Origin: Paraburkholderia nodosa DSM 21604
GTDB taxonomy: Bacteria; Pseudomonadota; Gammaproteobacteria; Burkholderiales; Burkholderiaceae
NCBI RefSeq assembly: GCF_000519185.1
Contig: NZ_JAFA01000053.1
Span: 12,357-47,696, forward strand
Length of the DNA: 35,340 bases
Direction: 5' to 3'
Numbering within the stretch: the first letter of the stretch is position 1; every line of letters begins with the position of its first letter. Below, one piece after another: positions 32,282-35,340 of this stretch. A program made the position numbers and the translations under genes. A model generated the notes under the pieces. It did not search any database. It saw only the letters and a program-made list of their open reading frames with translations, and was not told the origin of the DNA.

Positions 32282-35059
32282 TCACACATTGCTCGATGGA
32301 AGAGTATCAAGCAGTGTCCCGGCTTCTCGAAAGTCCGCGGTGTCGAAACCTTCAGAGAAGAAGTCGAACACTTCAGACAGCACTTGCCTCGCTTCGGTTG
32401 ATCTGCCTGCACGCTGCCACAGGCGGACCAGACTCGACGCCGCGCGCAGTTCCAGTGATCTGGCGCCCTGGGCGCGAGCCACTGCAATCGCCTTGAGAAA
32501 ACAAGCTTGTGCCGCTTCACTGCACGCGGGGACATGCTCGTCTTCACCCAACACTCCGAGCATAATGATTCCCTTTAGCCTATACAATTCGGCCTCGTAG
32601 CAACGTTCACCGGTTGCGTCCACGTTCGCTATGGCTTCTTCGATCGTGCGCAGGCCGCCCTCCCGGTCGCCGGTCCGCCACTGGCAGTCGGCAAGGATGG
32701 TCCGAATATATGAGCTATGTTCCTCGCCGCCTGTAGACTGTTCGGTGTTCAAGCCTTCACGCAACTGAGTGATTCCGTCTTGCATGCTTTCCGTTGCAGT
32801 CGTCGCCCAGCCACGGAAAATGTTTCCCCACGCAAGCCAGTATGGCAACCGCTGCTCACTCGAGACGGCGATGACCGCTTCGGCCCGCTCTCGAACCAGC
32901 GATGCCTCTCGACGCAGTTGATGCAACTCGGCCGAGTACGCCAGCGCGAACGCCAGCGTCGGACCGTGGGCGAGCTTCTGCGCAAGTGCAAGCGACTCGA
33001 GACTTCGTTTGCGCGCCTGTTCGGGATATCCTTGGAGCCACAGAATCAAGGCCAGAAAGTTCAATGCCCGGACGCCTGGATCAACGCCATGAGCAAAGGC
33101 ATGGGCCTGATGCCGCTTGGGATCATAGAGGGCGAGCGCCTGTTCCTCGTGTGCGACCGCTGAGCCCAACTCGCCTTGGTAGAACAGACAAGCACCGAGT
33201 GCACCGTGCGCCTCCACGAGCCAATCCGCGTCCTGTGCTCGCAGCGCCATGCGAAGCATCTGTTCGCCGACCTCGCGCGCGTCTGCGTGCTGTGCGCGCG
33301 AGACGTAGTGGATTCTCAATCCAAGCAGCACCGCGAAAAGCTGCGACGTCTCATCGAGCTGCTCGCACAATTGCCGTGCACGCGTATAGGTCAGACCCAC
33401 CTCCGGCGCGCTATAGCCGCGTACATCCATCAAGGCGGGACCGAGTGCAAGCAGCAGCATCAGCTCGCGGGACGCGCGTGCCGGCGTATCGGGCAGTCGC
33501 TCGAGCAGACCCAACGCGGCACCGAGGTGATGCATCGCAACCGGATGGGCCCCATGCCTGAGCGCCTGCTGCGCGGCACGGTGTAGGTACTCCACAGCCT
33601 TCGGAATATTGCCGCTCAAACTGTAGTGATGTGCAAGCTCGCTGCAGTAGTCCGCGATTCGCGTGGGGAACAGCGCTTCGATGGCCTTCGCAGTGCGCTC
33701 GTGCAACGCGGTGCGCCGCTCAGTTAGCAGCGAGTGGCCTGCCACCTCCTGCGTCAGTGCATGTTTGAACGAATATTCCACCTCTGGGAAAGCGGGCCGC
33801 CCGTAAATGAACTCCAACGCTTCCAGGTGGCCAAGCAATGAGCGCAGATCGTCGTCCGTACGCGCGAGTCGCCCGGCACAGATACGCTGGATCAGGCTGA
33901 ATGGAAACTCCTTGCCGATCACCGCGAGCGTCTGCAACATCTCCTTCTCCGCGAGCGGAAGCCTGTCAATACGTGCGGCGAGCACACCCTGCACGGTGGT
34001 CGGGATGTGAAGGGCGGTTGGTGTTCGTTCGACCCGGTATCGCCCGGGTTCGCCAAGGAGGGAACTCTCCTGCGCCAGCGTCTGGACCACTTCCTCCATG
34101 AAGAACGGGTTGCCGTCCGTCTTTTCGAGGATGAGTTGCTTGAGGGGCAAGAGGGAGACATCGTTGCCGAGCAGGGCCGCGAGGAGTCCGCGGGCTTCCA
34201 CCGGCCCGAGCGATTCGAGGCGGAGCTGGCCGCACTTCCAGGCAGGCTGATACTCCGGCCGATAGTTCACGAGCAACAGGATACGCGTACCCGGCACGCG
34301 CTCGGCAAGGTAGATTAGGAAGGCCTCGGTCTCCCGGTCCAGCCATTGCAGGTCTTCGAACAGCAACTCAATCGGCTGCCTCTGACTTTCGCGCGTCAGA
34401 AGTAGCGTGATTGCGTTGAACGTCCGGTCCCGCCGAACCTTTGGATCCATATCCGCCAGCGCTGAATTTGCTTCGCCCGTGCCCAGCAGATAGAGCAGGT
34501 AGGGCATGAGATCCTCGAAACTTCGCTCGAGCGTCAACACCTTGCCGACGGCCTTCTCACGGCAGCGTTGTTCATCGTCCCGCGCGGTGATCTGAAAATA
34601 GCTTTTCAAGAGCTCGATCAGCGGCAAATTGGCGAACGCCTTGCCATGCGAAACAGAAAACGTTTCCAGCACCAGACACCCTCTCCGCGAACGCTCCTTA
34701 AATTCGTGAAAGAGTCGTGACTTCCCGACACCCGCTTCGCCGATCACAGAGACGATCTGGCCCTGCCCCGCCTGCGCCATTTTCAGCGCCTGATCCAGGT
34801 GTGCCATTTCGCTCTCGCGTCCGACGAACCCCGCGAGCCCGCGATATGCCGACAGTTGCAACCGCGTGCGCAGCGCCCCGGGGCCCAGCACCTCATACAC
34901 CGGGAGCGGCTCGGGAATGCCCTTGACCTGGGCTGCCCCCAGTGCCTTGAACTCGAAATAGCCTTCGGCGAGCTTGTGCGTCGATTCGCTCACCAGGATC
35001 GACGTGGGCGTGGCGATACCTTCCATGCGTGACGCGATGTGGATCGTGTGTCCCCCCGG
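32282..35059 (-). pseudogene. adenylate/guanylate cyclase-ATPase-TPR regulator, 5' part cut off by an IS element
   Basis: What remains begins at GHTIHIASRMEG, the last third of a class III nucleotide cyclase domain (up to VYEVLG, about 55 residues), followed by an AAA_16-type ATPase with Walker A GEAGVGKS, Walker B LLFEDLQWLD and winged-helix segments, then about 450 residues of TPR helices. In intact relatives the full cyclase domain precedes this. The frame can be read further upstream to 35206 but those 50 or so residues come from the IS sequence. The catalytic core of the cyclase is therefore lost or separated, and no natural start is left in the window. The remainder may lie beyond the element. 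The ATPase-TPR part could still be made from an internal or IS-borne start. Confidence 0.8.
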
Positions 35060-35120
35060 AGTCAGAATGGATGTCGCCTCGTTAGAATCTGAAACTGTGG
35101 GGCGATAACGGAAAGATGAA

Positions 35121-35340
35121 GTGGCCAGATACGGACAAGCATTTAAAGACAAAGCTGTAGCGCGGTTGTTGCCGCCCGAGAGTGCCTCGGTGGAAGCGGT
35201 TGCCAACGAGCTGAGTATTTCGACGTCAACACTCGAACGCTGGCGCGCGGATGCGCTGTCCAGGCCCGCTCGCGAGCGGGCCTGGACAGCGACGGCCCGG
35301 TTCGAGGCGGTGCTGGCGACCGCCGCAATGGATGAGGCCG
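35121..35340 (+). CDS. IS3-family transposase OrfA (HTH subunit), 3' end outside window
   Basis: The first 73 codons read MARYGQAFKDKAVARLLPPE, then SVEAVANELSISTSTLERWR and RPARERAWTATARFEAVL. This is the N-terminal helix-turn-helix protein (OrfA) of an IS3-family group common in Burkholderiaceae; it binds the element's ends and is normally fused to OrfB by programmed frameshifting. The start is GTG 35121, with a purine-rich GGAAAGATGAA before it; an ATG at 35116 is in another frame and stops after 14 codons. No disabling mutation is seen in this part. A perfect 38-bp palindrome lies within the coding sequence. Confidence 0.85.
   Translation, partial: MARYGQAFKDKAVARLLPPESASVEAVANELSISTSTLERWRADALSRPARERAWTATARFEAVLATAAMDEA
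35254..35291. repeat. perfect 38-bp palindrome inside the transposase gene
   Basis: Half-site 35254-35272 (CGCTGTCCAGGCCCGCTCG) is followed immediately by its exact reverse complement (35273-35291), with no spacer. It codes for DALSRPARERAWTATA in orfA. As RNA it would form a 17-bp or so stem with a tight loop early in the transposase message. Confidence 0.9.

Larger units (their letters stand above)
35051..35340 (+). mobile_element. IS3-like insertion sequence, left end (runs off the window)
   Basis: Homology to the cyclase gene stops at about 35051-35060. After about 65 bases of leader with a plausible promoter (TTAGAA, 16 bp, GATAAC) a transposase orfA begins. The exact tip cannot be fixed from one end; the terminal repeat probably starts at or near TGTCCCCCCGGAGTC (35047 onward). 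It has interrupted the cyclase-ATPase gene. Confidence 0.7.

Noticed and set aside
1..35340. CRISPR array, tRNA or rRNA genes
   Set aside because: No regularly spaced repeats of CRISPR length and no tRNA- or rRNA-like segments were seen by eye on either strand; a covariance-model scan would be decisive for tRNAs.

Overview
Organism: high GC (about 60-68% in the ordinary genes), long runs of short-spaced genes, an intradiol catechol dioxygenase, a GlxA/AraC-type regulator, a family VIII (EstB-like) esterase and a chemoreceptor ending in a CheR-docking-like pentapeptide all point to a Burkholderiaceae soil or plant-associated bacterium (Paraburkholderia, Caballeronia or Burkholderia). The window reads as an accessory part of a replicon: small catabolic and regulatory cassettes, several broken genes and one low-GC island.

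Left part (1-3.2 kb): 3' end of catA, then a two-gene set of a 4-hydroxylaminobenzoate lyase-like protein (pnbB) and an NAD(P)H-dependent FMN reductase behind a clean palindromic operator. Next come a small hydrophilic protein and a scar where a glutathione S-transferase gene and a divergent HxlR regulator have both lost their 5' ends. Signalling block (3.3-6.2 kb): a chemoreceptor followed by a membrane diguanylate cyclase, then about 1 kb without genes.

Middle (7.3-22.9 kb): a GNAT acetyltransferase divergent from a GlxA-type regulator; a small P-loop kinase-like protein and an unknown protein; an exported phospholipase D-like protein; an Asp-nucleophile alpha/beta hydrolase divergent from a MerR regulator with a textbook MerR-type promoter between them; a coupled RidA-like/NlpC-P60-like pair; a large GH92 lipoprotein mannosidase; a cupin; an EstB-like serine hydrolase; a 5'-truncated SRPBCC gene; two unknown proteins; and an XRE regulator with a basic tail and two matching operator palindromes.

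Right part (about 23.2-32.0 kb): a visibly lower-GC island, all genes on the minus strand, with the same 12-mer (ATTATATTTATG) at each edge. Its core is a putative three-gene unit: a small one-TM coiled-coil protein, a 1534-residue CHAT protease with a degenerate P-loop region and long helical-repeat tail (ATGA overlap with the first gene), and a small helical protein ending in a candidate U7 terminator. An exported helical protein of unknown function lies beyond it. A CHAT protease coupled to a small membrane protein suggests an uncharacterised conflict or defence module and is the best candidate for a new system here.

Right end (32.3-35.3 kb): a cyclase-ATPase-TPR regulator that lost its N-terminal cyclase domain to the insertion of an IS3-like element, whose orfA runs off the window and contains a perfect 38-bp palindrome.
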